Shown here: piece after piece, positions 8,104 to 16,569 of the stretch | Position numbering within the stretch: position 1 is the first letter of the stretch | Layout: every line of letters begins with the position of its first letter | Source of the DNA: an uncultured Verrucomicrobiales bacterium | GTDB lineage: Bacteria; Verrucomicrobiota; Verrucomicrobiia; Verrucomicrobiales; Akkermansiaceae | DNA: 64,000 nt | NCBI GenBank assembly: GCA_947039485.1 | Contig: CAMQZC010000007.1 | Coordinates: 29,181 to 93,180, forward strand | Direction of reading: 5' to 3' | Translations under genes and position numbers: made by a program | Notes under the pieces: model-generated | Told to the model about the DNA's origin: nothing | Databases searched by the model: none | The model's input: the letters and a program-made list of their open reading frames with translations, nothing else

Positions 8104-9357
8104 ATGACTGACCGTCGCATTGTAATTACTGGCATCGGCGCTGTTACTCCTCTGGGTAACACCGCACAAGAAACTTGGGAAGCATTAAAGGCTGGCAAGA
8201 GCGGGATATCCCGACTTGAGAGCTTGGACACCACAGCCCACGGCGTGCACATCGGCGGTGAGGTTCGTGGTTTTGACCCATCCCCCTATTTTAAAAAGGA
8301 TCCCAAGGCTGTTCGCCGTTGTGACCGCTTTGAGCAACTTGCTATGGGTGCTGCAAGCATGGCCATTGAGGATGCTGATCTCGATATTGAGAAGATCGAC
8401 CTCACCCGCGTAGGCGTGATGGTTGGCTCTGGCATCGGTGGTCTTGGCGTCCATGGTGATAACTGCAAAGCCATCTTCAAGACTGGCCCTCGCCGTGTAT
8501 CCCCCTTCTGCATCCCCTACATGATTACCAACATGGCTAGTGGCATGATTAGCATTGAGTACGGATTTGGCGGCCCTAACATGAGTATCTCCACAGCCTG
8601 CGCTACAGCTAACCACAGCATTGGCGAATCATGGCGCATCATGAAGTTCGGCGACGCCGACGTGATGATCTGCGGTGGTGCTGAATCAACAATTCTCGAT
8701 CTGGGTCTCGCTGGCTTTACCAACATGAAGGCCCTCTCAACTCGCAACGACGACCCCGCAACAGCCTCTCGTCCCTACGACATCGACCGTGACGGCTTTG
8801 TCATGAGCGAAGGTGCAGCCATCGTGGTGCTTGAAACCCTTGAGCACGCACAAGCACGTGGTGCTAACATTCTCGCTGAGCTTGTAGGCTACGGTCTGAG
8901 CTCTGACGCCTACCACCTCACATCCCCCATGCCTGATGGTGCTGGTGCAGCACGCTGCATGGAAATGGCACTCAAGCACGCTGGTATGCAGCCTAGCGAT
9001 GTACAATACATCAACACGCACGGCACATCCACAACACTCGGTGACATCTGTGAGACACAAGCAATTAAAAAGTCCTTTGGTGACTACTGCCACAACGGCC
9101 TCGTTGTAAGCTCCACCAAGTCCATGACAGGTCACCTTCTGGGTGCAGCTGGTGGTGTCGAACTTCTTGCCTGCATTGGTGCTATCCGTGATAGCTTCGT
9201 CCCCCCAACAATCAACGTCTTCAATCAGGATCCCGCCTGTGACCTCGACGTCTGCCCCAACGTTGGTCGCAGCATGACCGTGAACGCAGCCTTGAGTAAC
9301 TCCTTTGGCTTTGGCGGTCACAACGCCTCCCTCATCGTTAAGCGATTTGAGGCATAA
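8104..9357 (+). CDS. fabF: beta-ketoacyl-ACP synthase II
   Basis: Condensing enzyme for fatty-acid elongation (malonyl-ACP plus acyl-ACP), 417 aa, full length. It opens with RRIVITGIGAVTPLGN. The catalytic Cys is in STACATANHSIG and the two catalytic His are in YINTHGTSTTLGD and STKSMTGHLLGAAGG; the C-terminal SNSFGFGGHNASL loop is present. It is a single-gene unit with its own promoter and terminator. No acpP or fabG lies beside it, which is unusual for fabF but not unique. Confidence 0.97.
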   Translation: MTDRRIVITGIGAVTPLGNTAQETWEALKAGKSGISRLESLDTTAHGVHIGGEVRGFDPSPYFKKDPKAVRRCDRFEQLAMGAASMAIEDADLDIEKIDLTRVGVMVGSGIGGLGVHGDNCKAIFKTGPRRVSPFCIPYMITNMASGMISIEYGFGGPNMSISTACATANHSIGESWRIMKFGDADVMICGGAESTILDLGLAGFTNMKALSTRNDDPATASRPYDIDRDGFVMSEGAAIVVLETLEHAQARGANILAELVGYGLSSDAYHLTSPMPDGAGAARCMEMALKHAGMQPSDVQYINTHGTSTTLGDICETQAIKKSFGDYCHNGLVVSSTKSMTGHLLGAAGGVELLACIGAIRDSFVPPTINVFNQDPACDLDVCPNVGRSMTVNAALSNSFGFGGHNASLIVKRFEA

Positions 9358-9376
9358 TTGACCTACATCATTCATT

Positions 9377-9413
9377 AAAGCGGCGGTTGGATTGATCCTG
9401 CCGCCGCTTTTTT
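9377..9413 (+). terminator. fabF terminator
   Basis: Stem AAAGCGGCGG (9377-9386) with CCGCCGCTTT (9401-9410), 10 bp perfect, followed by TTT. A classic intrinsic terminator. Confidence 0.9.
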
Positions 9414-9449
9414 CAATACCCACCACGAGCAAAACAGCAACACCCAGCC

Positions 9450-9890
9450 ATGAGACCAGATGAGATAAGAACACGCCTGCGCCAAGAGCCCCTTTTGCTG
9501 CGTTGGCTACTACTCTGCGTACCCATCTTAGCCTGCGTCGTGCTGTTGATGGCGCTGGGCTTCTATACAGAAATAGAGCTCTGGCTCATTAGCATCCTAG
9601 CGCAGCACCCCATCTACTTGACCGCAGAGGAAGCACAGCACAACCTACTGAGCAACCAAGACGCCTTCATCCTCACCGCCTGCACCACCCTCTATCTAGG
9701 ACTCGTGCTACTGCGTGAGAGCAGCCCCAACCGCCGCTGGCTGCTGCTTAGCTTAGCCGTGCTAACCACGATGCTTGCCATCCCCCTCGGGGCCCTCTAT
9801 GGAGGCATCCTCAACACGGGTGCCATCCTCACCGCCATCCTCCTACTCGGCATCGCTAACCTATTTTTCCAGAGCCCCAAGCAGCCATGA
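9450..9890 (+). CDS. small four-helix membrane protein, unknown function
   Basis: 146 aa with four predicted membrane helices (about residues 18-41, 72-88, 97-116, 121-140). A polar loop (HPIYLTAEEAQHNLLSNQDAF) lies between the first and second. I do not recognise the family. Its TGA overlaps the recR ATG by 4 bp (ATGA), so it leads a unit with recR and probably the small ribbon-helix-helix gene; any functional tie to recombination is unproven. Confidence 0.75.
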   Translation: MRPDEIRTRLRQEPLLLRWLLLCVPILACVVLLMALGFYTEIELWLISILAQHPIYLTAEEAQHNLLSNQDAFILTACTTLYLGLVLLRESSPNRRWLLLSLAVLTTMLAIPLGALYGGILNTGAILTAILLLGIANLFFQSPKQP

Positions 9891-10495
9891 AAGCGCAGGA
9901 CTACCCATCTGCCCTCCAAGGACTCATCGGACAGCTCAAGCGCATGCCTGGCATCGGCAGTCGTGGAGCAGAGCGACTCGCCCTCTGGTTTTTACAGCAA
10001 GGACGCAATGAGTCCGCAACCCTCGCCCACGCCCTACTCCTCGCCAACGAGGAAGTCGGCTACTGCCCTGACTGCGGGTTCTTCTCCCATCGAGGCCACA
10101 GCTGCAGCGCCTGCACTGACCCAGAGCGTGATGCCCGTCAAATCTGCGTCGTCGAGCAGCCCACAGACGTGCTCCCCATCGAGCGATGCGGTCTCTACCG
10201 CGGGCTCTACCACTGCCTTGGCGGCAAGATATCCCCCCTTGATGGAATCATGCCCGAAGACCTTGCCGTCAAGAAGCTCATAGCACGTGTGAGCGAGCGC
10301 CAAGGCTGCGAAGTCATTCTAGCTGTCGGCTCGGATGTCGAGGGAGAAGCAACAGCACTTTACCTGCGCGGCGAGTTGTTGCCACTCAACTGCCGCGTGA
10401 GCAGACTAGCGCAAGGGATGCCAGCAGGAGCTGGGCTGGGTCATGCCGACACCGTCACCCTGATGCGAGCCCTTGAAGGACGTCAATTAATCTGA
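9887..10495 (+). CDS. recR: recombination protein RecR
   Basis: A component of the RecFOR gap-repair pathway, 202 aa. It has the N-terminal helix-hairpin-helix (QLKRMPGIGSRGAERLALW), the C4 zinc finger (CPDCGFFSHRGHSCSAC, residues about 62-78), the Toprim domain with ICVVEQPTDVLPIE and AVGSDVEGEATALYL, and the C-terminal RLAQGMPAGAGLGHADTVTL. It is coupled to the upstream membrane-protein gene. dnaX, the usual neighbour, is absent. Confidence 0.96.
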   Translation: MKAQDYPSALQGLIGQLKRMPGIGSRGAERLALWFLQQGRNESATLAHALLLANEEVGYCPDCGFFSHRGHSCSACTDPERDARQICVVEQPTDVLPIERCGLYRGLYHCLGGKISPLDGIMPEDLAVKKLIARVSERQGCEVILAVGSDVEGEATALYLRGELLPLNCRVSRLAQGMPAGAGLGHADTVTLMRALEGRQLI

Positions 10496-10502
10496 TACAA
10501 AA

Positions 10503-10739
10503 ATGACACCAAAAAAACATATAGACAAGAAGCTTATCACCTTCCGCTGCCCTGAAGACTTAATGGCAGAGATTGACCTCATCTGCTCTCAAAACTATAT
10601 GGACCGCACATCCATCACAACCTACGCCCTGCGCAACCTCATCCAAGGATTAGAGGAGCAGCAGGACAAAGCTGATGCTAAGCCCGAGCAAAGCGAGAGC
10701 GAGCAAGACGCGGATGAGCCTACGCCAGCTCTCAAGTAG
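10503..10739 (+). CDS. ribbon-helix-helix DNA-binding-like protein
   Basis: A 78-aa protein. Residues 10-50 (KLITFRCPEDLMAEIDLICSQNYMDRTSITTYALRNLI) fit a MetJ/Arc-type ribbon-helix-helix: a strand with alternating residues, helix A, a turn with RTS, helix B. The tail is acidic and low in complexity (EEQQDKADAKPEQSESEQDADE). It follows recR by 7 bp, so it may be the last gene of that unit. It may regulate its own unit; no toxin gene is adjacent. Confidence 0.75.
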   Translation: MTPKKHIDKKLITFRCPEDLMAEIDLICSQNYMDRTSITTYALRNLIQGLEEQQDKADAKPEQSESEQDADEPTPALK

Positions 10740-10849
10740 CAGATAATTAAAAAGCAACCATCAAGCTCCGCAGAACATTGCCCTACAGGAGCACAAGGCC
10801 ACAGCTGAGCCTTTCACGCTCCGCCGCGTCATATTGCACGCTTGCGGGC

Positions 10850-10878
10850 TTGTCTTTCCAAGAGGTCTAGGCTATACT
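10850..10878 (+). promoter_or_regulatory. promoter of the nrnA-truB unit
   Basis: TTGTCT (10850-10855), 17-bp spacer, TATACT (10873-10878). The ATG follows 10 nt later, implying a leader of about 4 nt. Confidence 0.75.
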
Positions 10879-10888
10879 GCCTTGCAAC

Positions 10889-11890
10889 ATGTTTCAAAAT
10901 TTTATTGAAAGCCTTGCCGCGCAAAAACATATTGGCGTCATTGCTCACTTCCGGCCCGATGGAGATGCCCTAGGCTCAACCATTGCCCTCGGTCTTGCCC
11001 TCCAGTCCATGGGCAAACAGGTCACCATGTACAATGAGGACCCCCTGCCCCCGCTCTATCGCTTCCTTGAGGGCAGCGAGCTCATCCAGCCCGTCCCCGA
11101 TTCCTGCCCTGAGGAGCTTGATATGCTCATTTGCTTGGATAATGGATCTTGGAAGCGCCTTGGCGATCGCGCCATTGCCTGCTTTGCCCACACTCGAGAG
11201 CTCACGACCCGCCCTCTGCTCGCCAACATCGATCACCACGGTAGCAATGAGCTCTATGGTCAGATTAATATTGTTGATTCTCAAGCAGCAGCCACAGGTT
11301 GCCTGATTTTTGATTTACTCCAATTGCTCAACGTCAAGCTGACTCCTGCAATTGCTAATGCGCTTTACACGGCGATTAGCACAGACACAGGCTCCTTCCA
11401 ATACGGCAGCACAACTCCCAAGGTCATGCGCATGGCAGCCGATCTCATTGAGGCTGGCGTTGATGTGCATGACATCAATCGCCGCCTCTATCAGGAGGTA
11501 GCACTGAGCACCATTAAGGTAAATCGCGATGTGCTCAACCATATGGTCATTGAGCACAATGGCGAGCTCTCCCATTACAGTATCAGCCCCGAGAGGATGC
11601 GAGAACTTGGAGTCAACAAGGATGACACCAAGGACACTGTTGAGATGATTCGCGGTATTGAGGGTGTGAAGGTATCAATCATCTTTGAGGATTTGGAGGA
11701 TGGTCAGGGACGCTGCCGTATGTCGCTGCGCTCCAAGGATACGCGCATCAATGTAGCACAATTTGCAGAGCAATTTGGCGGTGGCGGTCACGCCATGGCA
11801 GCTGGTATCCGCATGAAGGGTAGCCTAGCAGATTGCCGCGAGCGCGTCCTCACAGCCATGCGTGATTACATGAAAGGAGCTTTAGTATGA
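10889..11890 (+). CDS. DHH-family phosphoesterase, NrnA-like oligoribonuclease/pAp phosphatase
   Basis: 333 aa with DHH and DHHA1 domains. Metal motifs: HFRPDGDALGS near residue 20, LDNGS near 87, NIDHHGSN near 115, TDTGSFQYGSTT near 165; the DHHA1 substrate loop GGGGHAMAAGIRM lies near 298. NrnA-type enzymes degrade nanoRNAs and, in some species, 3'-phosphoadenosine 5'-phosphate or c-di-nucleotide breakdown products. Here rbfA/nusA are not beside it, but the downstream partner truB is typical of this family's neighbourhood. The stop overlaps the truB ATG (ATGA). Confidence 0.92.
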   Translation: MFQNFIESLAAQKHIGVIAHFRPDGDALGSTIALGLALQSMGKQVTMYNEDPLPPLYRFLEGSELIQPVPDSCPEELDMLICLDNGSWKRLGDRAIACFAHTRELTTRPLLANIDHHGSNELYGQINIVDSQAAATGCLIFDLLQLLNVKLTPAIANALYTAISTDTGSFQYGSTTPKVMRMAADLIEAGVDVHDINRRLYQEVALSTIKVNRDVLNHMVIEHNGELSHYSISPERMRELGVNKDDTKDTVEMIRGIEGVKVSIIFEDLEDGQGRCRMSLRSKDTRINVAQFAEQFGGGGHAMAAGIRMKGSLADCRERVLTAMRDYMKGALV

Positions 11891-12723
11891 GCGAACAAGC
11901 AACTGACGACAAAGCAATAAGCGAACAAGCAATAAGCGAACAAGCAATAAACGAGCAACCAAGAAGAAAGTGGGTTCCCCAAGTCGCGCCTGATGGCTTG
12001 CTGCTGGTGGATAAGGACCAAGGCTTCACCTCACACAATGCGGTAGCGCTTTGCCGCCGTATCTTGCAAACAAAGAAAGTAGGGCACTGCGGTACTCTGG
12101 ACCCAATGGCCACAGGCATGCTCCTCGTGGTGCTGGGCAAGGCGACTAAACTGCAGGATGCGCTGATGTGCGAGCACAAGTATTATAGCGCAACGATGAA
12201 GCTGGGCATTGAGACAAATAGTCAAGATGCGGATGGTGAGACTGTTGCAGAAAAGAGCACCGAGGGCGTCACAGAGGATGCTATTCGTGCAGCTTTTGAG
12301 CATTATCTAGGCGCATTTGATCAGGTACCCCCTATGTTCTCCGCGGTCAAGATCAATGGTGTACCCTGCTACAAGTTAGCACGCAAGGGTCTGGAGATTG
12401 AGCGCAAGGCTCGCCACGTGAAGGTCCATTCTTATGAAATCTCGCGCATTGATTTGGAGGCAGCTGAAGTAGATTTCTCTATCCATACGACCAAGGGTTT
12501 TTACGTGCGCACTTACGCGCATGATATTGGGCAAATGCTGGGCTGTGGAGCTCACCTCACGGCTCTGCGTCGCACGCAGTCGGGTCAATTTGACCTCAGT
12601 CAAGCCATTGATGTACCCACGCTCAAGGCCTGCACACCTGATGAGCTGCGTGCTCGAATCATCCCTATGGATGAGCTCCAGCGCAAAATTGCTGCTGCTG
12701 CCGCCGCTGATCCTACGTCTTAA
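11887..12723 (+). CDS. truB: tRNA pseudouridine-55 synthase
   Basis: Makes pseudouridine 55 in the T-loop of tRNAs. 278 aa. The catalytic Asp lies in KVGHCGTLDPMATGMLLV; other family blocks are KYYSATMKLGIETNSQDADGE, QVPPMFSAVKINGVPCYKLARKG and KGFYVRTYAHDIGQMLGCGAHLTALRRTQSG. The first 25 residues are a species-specific extension built from three copies of a 15-bp unit (AISEQ, AISEQ, AINEQ). It is translationally coupled to the phosphoesterase; ribF follows after 26 bp. Confidence 0.96.
   Translation: MSEQATDDKAISEQAISEQAINEQPRRKWVPQVAPDGLLLVDKDQGFTSHNAVALCRRILQTKKVGHCGTLDPMATGMLLVVLGKATKLQDALMCEHKYYSATMKLGIETNSQDADGETVAEKSTEGVTEDAIRAAFEHYLGAFDQVPPMFSAVKINGVPCYKLARKGLEIERKARHVKVHSYEISRIDLEAAEVDFSIHTTKGFYVRTYAHDIGQMLGCGAHLTALRRTQSGQFDLSQAIDVPTLKACTPDELRARIIPMDELQRKIAAAAAADPTS
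11914..11958 (+). repeat. 15-bp tandem repeat x3 inside truB
   Basis: GCAATAAGCGAACAA occurs at 11914-11928 and 11929-11943, with a two-mismatch third copy at 11944-11958. It encodes the AISEQ/AINEQ pentapeptides of the non-conserved N-terminus. Confidence 0.9.
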
Positions 12724-12749
12724 TCTCACACTCCCCCCCTTTTATACCG

Positions 12750-13661
12750 ATGCAGCTGCTGAGCAGTATAGCCGAGTTAAAGAACATTCAGAGCCCTATT
12801 CACTGGGCGATGGGTTTCTTTGATGGCTTCCACCTCGGGCATCAGCAGTTGCTGATGCCCGCCAAGCAGGCTGGTCTCACCGGCATGCTCAGCTTTGCCA
12901 CGCATCCCATGCAATTGCTCTGCCCTGAGCGTGCACCAAAATTACTCTGCCCCGACTTAGCACAGCGCATCGCGCTAGCTGAGGCGGCTGGCGTGGATAT
13001 TTTGCTGCTGCTACCTTTTAGCGAGGAGCTATCGCAGATCTACCCTAGGGATTTTCTCGATGCAATTGCAGAGGCCTGTCCGATTGGGAGTATCTCAGTT
13101 GGGGAGAATTGGCAGTTTGGGCGCGGAGGTATGGGCGATGCAGCTTACCTGCGCGGCTATGCTCAGGAGAAGGGATTTGCCTATTTTATCCACGAGCTCT
13201 GCGAGCTTGAGGGTATTGGGGTGGTTTCCTCCTCACGTGTGCGAGAGCGCCTAGCAGCTGCCGATTTAGCCGCGGTCAGGGCGATGCTTGGACGCGATTT
13301 TTGTATCGAGGCTGAGGTTGAGCACGGTCAGCAACTGGCGAGGCAGTGGGGCTACCCCACGGCGAATATGCGGCTCTCGGAGCAGGCCGCCTTGCCTCCA
13401 TTTGGCGTTTATGCTATTAGCGCTGTGATTGATGGGCAGCGCGTGCATGGGGTCGCTAATCTGGGACTACGTCCAAGCATCAATGAGGCCTGCAAGATTG
13501 TGCGCCTCGAATGTCATTTCTTTGACTGGTCGGGAGATTTATATGGTCAGCGACTCTCTGTGGAGTTGCGGCATTTTTTGCGTGCTGAGAGGCGTTTTGC
13601 AGGGCTTGATGAGCTGCGCGCGCAGATTGAGCGCGACGCGCTTGATGCAAGAGCCCTCTAA
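12750..13661 (+). CDS. ribF: bifunctional riboflavin kinase/FAD synthetase
   Basis: 303 aa. The N-terminal nucleotidyltransferase has MGFFDGFHLGHQQLL (a variant of GNFDGVHLGHQ), ATHPMQLL and the end signature SSSRVRERLAAADLAAVRAMLGR. The C-terminal riboflavin kinase has GYPTANMRLSEQAALPPFGVYA, GVANLGLRPSI and ECHFFDWSGDLYGQ. The protein phosphorylates riboflavin to FMN and adenylates FMN to FAD. Gene order truB-ribF is common in bacteria. TATACC ends 1 nt before the ATG and no Shine-Dalgarno is visible. Confidence 0.95.
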   Translation: MQLLSSIAELKNIQSPIHWAMGFFDGFHLGHQQLLMPAKQAGLTGMLSFATHPMQLLCPERAPKLLCPDLAQRIALAEAAGVDILLLLPFSEELSQIYPRDFLDAIAEACPIGSISVGENWQFGRGGMGDAAYLRGYAQEKGFAYFIHELCELEGIGVVSSSRVRERLAAADLAAVRAMLGRDFCIEAEVEHGQQLARQWGYPTANMRLSEQAALPPFGVYAISAVIDGQRVHGVANLGLRPSINEACKIVRLECHFFDWSGDLYGQRLSVELRHFLRAERRFAGLDELRAQIERDALDARAL

Positions 13662-13682
13662 GGGGCTAAAGCTCTGCTATTG

Positions 13683-15680
13683 TTACAAAAACTCGCGCGG
13701 TGCCTCGCTGGGCAGCGCGTACATGAATCTCGCACCGTAGGGCTTGCCTGTGATACGTGAGTCGAGTAGCACCACCATCCCTTTATCAGATTTAGAGCGA
13801 ATGAGTCGCCCGACACCTTGGCGGAATTTCAACACGGCCTCAGGTAGGGTGTACTCAGAGAACGGCTTGCCTCCTCGCTCAGCAATAGCCTCACAACGCG
13901 CGGCAGTCAGTGGGTTGCTAGGTGATTCAAAGGGGATTTTCGTGATAATAACGTTAGAGAGAGCCTCACCGGGCACATCGACCCCAGTCCAGAAGCTCTC
14001 GGTGCCCAGCAGCACGCTGCCAACATGACCCTTAAAGGCGTCTAGCATTTGGCTGCGTGTCATTTGCTCTCCTTGTACGAGCAGGGGCCAACCCTCCTCG
14101 ATACAGAAGTCCCTGAGTCGCTGCGCCATCTCTCGCAAAACGCCATAGCTTGTAAAGAGGACAAAGGCGCGACCCTTGCTCTCGGTGAGGTAGCGGCGTA
14201 TCCAGCTCTCCAGCGCGGCAAAGTACTCCGCTTCTTCGCTGAGGGGCGGTGGGGAGGGCATGCTGCGCGCAACGACGATGCGCATTTGCTCCGCAAAGTT
14301 GAAGGGACTACCATACTTAAGACAGCGCGCGGACTCAGCCCCAACTCGGCTGACAAAGTAGCTCATATTGCTATTGCTCTCACCTGTGGAGAGGGTCGCA
14401 CTGGTGAGCACAACAGCGCGGTTGGCCTCAAAGAGCTTCTCGCGCAGCAGGGCGGCTACATCAATGAGGGCGGCACGCAGGTTCATATACTGCCCTTCCA
14501 TGCCTGTGCTCTCAGCCCAGTAAACGTAACTGGGGTCATCGAGCTTCACCATGGCTTTGACTTGTACCATGCTGCCGTTGAGGCGTGAGCCTATCTCCAC
14601 GAGTTCTCCTCGGCTCATTTCATTCTCAACGTCCTGAGTGGCTTGCTTAATTTCAAGTAGCAGGCGATCAAGCGAGGGGCTGAGCAGGTCAACTGTCCAG
14701 TCGGGCTTGAGGAGGCGTACCGAGCCCTTATTCTCATCGAGATTGCAGTCTTGGCGCGCGTCGCTAAAGAAGAGCTCAACAGCGTTCTGGCAGTCTTCGA
14801 CTGCTTGGAGCATGTAGGGAGTAGCGTATTGCCTCAGCGCACCTTTCTTGGTGCGTGGGTTATAGAGGCGCAGCAGCTCATACTTGAGCTCCGCCTCACT
14901 CAGCGAGATGCCCAATTGATGGGCCGCTACAGTCTCAATGGTGTGACCCTCATCGAGGATGAGGAAGTCACGGGGGAAGATAAATCCCTCAAAGCGTTCC
15001 TCAAGGTCTTCGCTTTGCGTGATTTCTGCAACAGCAAGCAGGCCAAAGAAGAGGGTGTGGTTGAGGACAACGACGTTGGCGTCTTGGACGCGGAGTCGTG
15101 CGGCCTGATAGGGGCACTGTGTGCCACAGTTGCGTGCGGTGCAGACGTGATTCTCACTACAGACTTGGAGCCAGACTTTCTGGCTGATACCAAGCTCAGG
15201 TGGCAGCTCAGCAAGGCTCCCCTCACCGCAGTCTTTCGACCACGCGAGCAGGTCATGGAGCTGCTTGGTCTCCAGCTGATTAAAGAGGTCGCTAGACTGC
15301 TCAATGGAGCGTCTGAGACGATTAAAGCAGAGGTAGTTAGCACGACCTTTGAGCAGGGCAGCGCGCAGGGGCACGCCAAGGAGTTTCTCGACAGCAGGGA
15401 TGTCTTTGTGAAAGAGTTGCTCCTGGAGATTGATGGTGTGGGTGGAGACGATCGCCTTGCGCTCATTGGCGAGGGCAAAGCGCAGGGAGGGGACGAGGTA
15501 GGCCAGGGATTTACCAACTCCTGTTCCAGCCTCAACGAGGAGGGGGGCTTCGCTCTCCAAAGCTTCCGCAACAGCGACAGCCATTTGCTGCTGCTCCTCG
15601 CGGTACTCAAAGCCCTTGGCACGCGAGAGGGCGCCTGACTCGGAGAAGTCCTGCTCGGCTTGATTAATCAAGAAGGACAT
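13683..15680 (-). CDS. DinG/YoaA-like ATP-dependent helicase (XPD family)
   Basis: An SF2 5'-3' DNA helicase of 665 aa. Motif I is VEAGTGVGKSLAY (about residues 50-62). The iron-sulphur cysteines are spread over NYLCFNRL and CSENHVCTARNCGTQCPYQ. Motif II is LDEGHTIE, and later motifs are VVLTSATLST, VLFTSYGVLREMA, LLGTESFWTGVDVPGEALSNVIITKIPF and QGVGRLIRS. It lacks the exonuclease domain of Gram-positive DinG, so it is of the YoaA/DinG type that resolves R-loops and forks. Its ATG overlaps the stop of the upstream secreted-protein gene by 1 nt (TGATG). Confidence 0.93.
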   Translation of the reverse strand: MSFLINQAEQDFSESGALSRAKGFEYREEQQQMAVAVAEALESEAPLLVEAGTGVGKSLAYLVPSLRFALANERKAIVSTHTINLQEQLFHKDIPAVEKLLGVPLRAALLKGRANYLCFNRLRRSIEQSSDLFNQLETKQLHDLLAWSKDCGEGSLAELPPELGISQKVWLQVCSENHVCTARNCGTQCPYQAARLRVQDANVVVLNHTLFFGLLAVAEITQSEDLEERFEGFIFPRDFLILDEGHTIETVAAHQLGISLSEAELKYELLRLYNPRTKKGALRQYATPYMLQAVEDCQNAVELFFSDARQDCNLDENKGSVRLLKPDWTVDLLSPSLDRLLLEIKQATQDVENEMSRGELVEIGSRLNGSMVQVKAMVKLDDPSYVYWAESTGMEGQYMNLRAALIDVAALLREKLFEANRAVVLTSATLSTGESNSNMSYFVSRVGAESARCLKYGSPFNFAEQMRIVVARSMPSPPPLSEEAEYFAALESWIRRYLTESKGRAFVLFTSYGVLREMAQRLRDFCIEEGWPLLVQGEQMTRSQMLDAFKGHVGSVLLGTESFWTGVDVPGEALSNVIITKIPFESPSNPLTAARCEAIAERGGKPFSEYTLPEAVLKFRQGVGRLIRSKSDKGMVVLLDSRITGKPYGARFMYALPSEAPREFL

Positions 15681-16423
15681 CAGTGCAATTGCCTATTGCT
15701 CACCGGAGGCAGCTGGAGATCACGAGGCAGGTCGGGGAAGAAAGAGCGCAGAATGCCGACATCGGTCTTAGCATCGATGAAGTACCAGGCATTAAGTCGA
15801 GCACCTCGCCAGTTCTTGGTGCTAGAGATGACCTCATCACGCACAGCGTAGAGGAAGCTCTTTTGCTCGATTCGCAGCTTTCCGCCTCGGGGGTTCGGGA
15901 CACTCGCGATGATGGTGGTGGGCAACACGACGAGACGGCTGCGATCCTGACCCATCGTGAGGTTCTCAGCACTGCACTGGCCTTGCTTATCACGCAGCAC
16001 GCCTGTGACAGTATTCTTGGGCGGGGTGACGACGTACTCAGAGAAGGGCTCGCCGACCAGATAGTTCTCTATACGAACGCCCTGCTGCTTCATCGCAGCT
16101 CCCATCTTCATATAGCTGGTACGCAGGTTGCGCATATTGCGCTCCATGCGTGCGATGGCTTCAGCATCGCTTTCTCGCCTGCTACCAAGATAGCGCTGGC
16201 TGCTCTCAACCTCTCCACGGGCACTGCGGGCGCCGAGGCGGTCAGCATAGACGCGCTGAATGGGTGGATACATGCGGTCAACCATCCAACTCATGTCACT
16301 GCTGCGGATAGCACCTGCGAGCTCACGGGCAGCATCGCGTGCACTCTGCCCATGCTCCGTTACGGTCTGGGACATCGCCAGAGGCGCAAGAAGCAGAAAT
16401 GCCGATAAAAGCGTTTTTCTCAT
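15680..16423 (-). CDS. secreted protein, unknown function
   Basis: 247 aa from the ATG at 16423, which gives a clear signal peptide (MRKTLLSAFLLLAPLAMSQ) and sits 7 nt after a good -10 box; an in-frame extension upstream is not used. The mature protein is helical and Arg/Met-rich at first (MERNMRNLRTSYMKMGAAMK), then beta-rich (VVTPPKNTVTGVL, RLVVLPTTIIASVPN), and ends with a DAKTDVGILRSFFPDLP segment. I do not recognise a family. The stop overlaps the helicase start by one base, so the two are co-transcribed though they act in different compartments. Confidence 0.75.
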   Translation of the reverse strand: MRKTLLSAFLLLAPLAMSQTVTEHGQSARDAARELAGAIRSSDMSWMVDRMYPPIQRVYADRLGARSARGEVESSQRYLGSRRESDAEAIARMERNMRNLRTSYMKMGAAMKQQGVRIENYLVGEPFSEYVVTPPKNTVTGVLRDKQGQCSAENLTMGQDRSRLVVLPTTIIASVPNPRGGKLRIEQKSFLYAVRDEVISSTKNWRGARLNAWYFIDAKTDVGILRSFFPDLPRDLQLPPVSNRQLH

Positions 16424-16430
16424 GCAAATT

Positions 16431-16458
16431 ATCATAACATAATAACAGAGGGTGACAA
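16431..16458 (-). promoter_or_regulatory. promoter of the secreted protein-helicase unit
   Basis: On the minus strand TTGTCA (16458-16453), 16-bp spacer, TATGAT (16436-16431), then 7 nt to the ATG at 16423. Confidence 0.65.
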
Positions 16459-16569
16459 GCCCGAATAACGCCCAGCCTTGGCGCGTTAGGCTGATAAAAT
16501 CCCCGATTAGCTCAGGTGACAATATTTCAGCTTGCCCTGAGCCTATTTATATGTTAAAAACGGGGCGTT

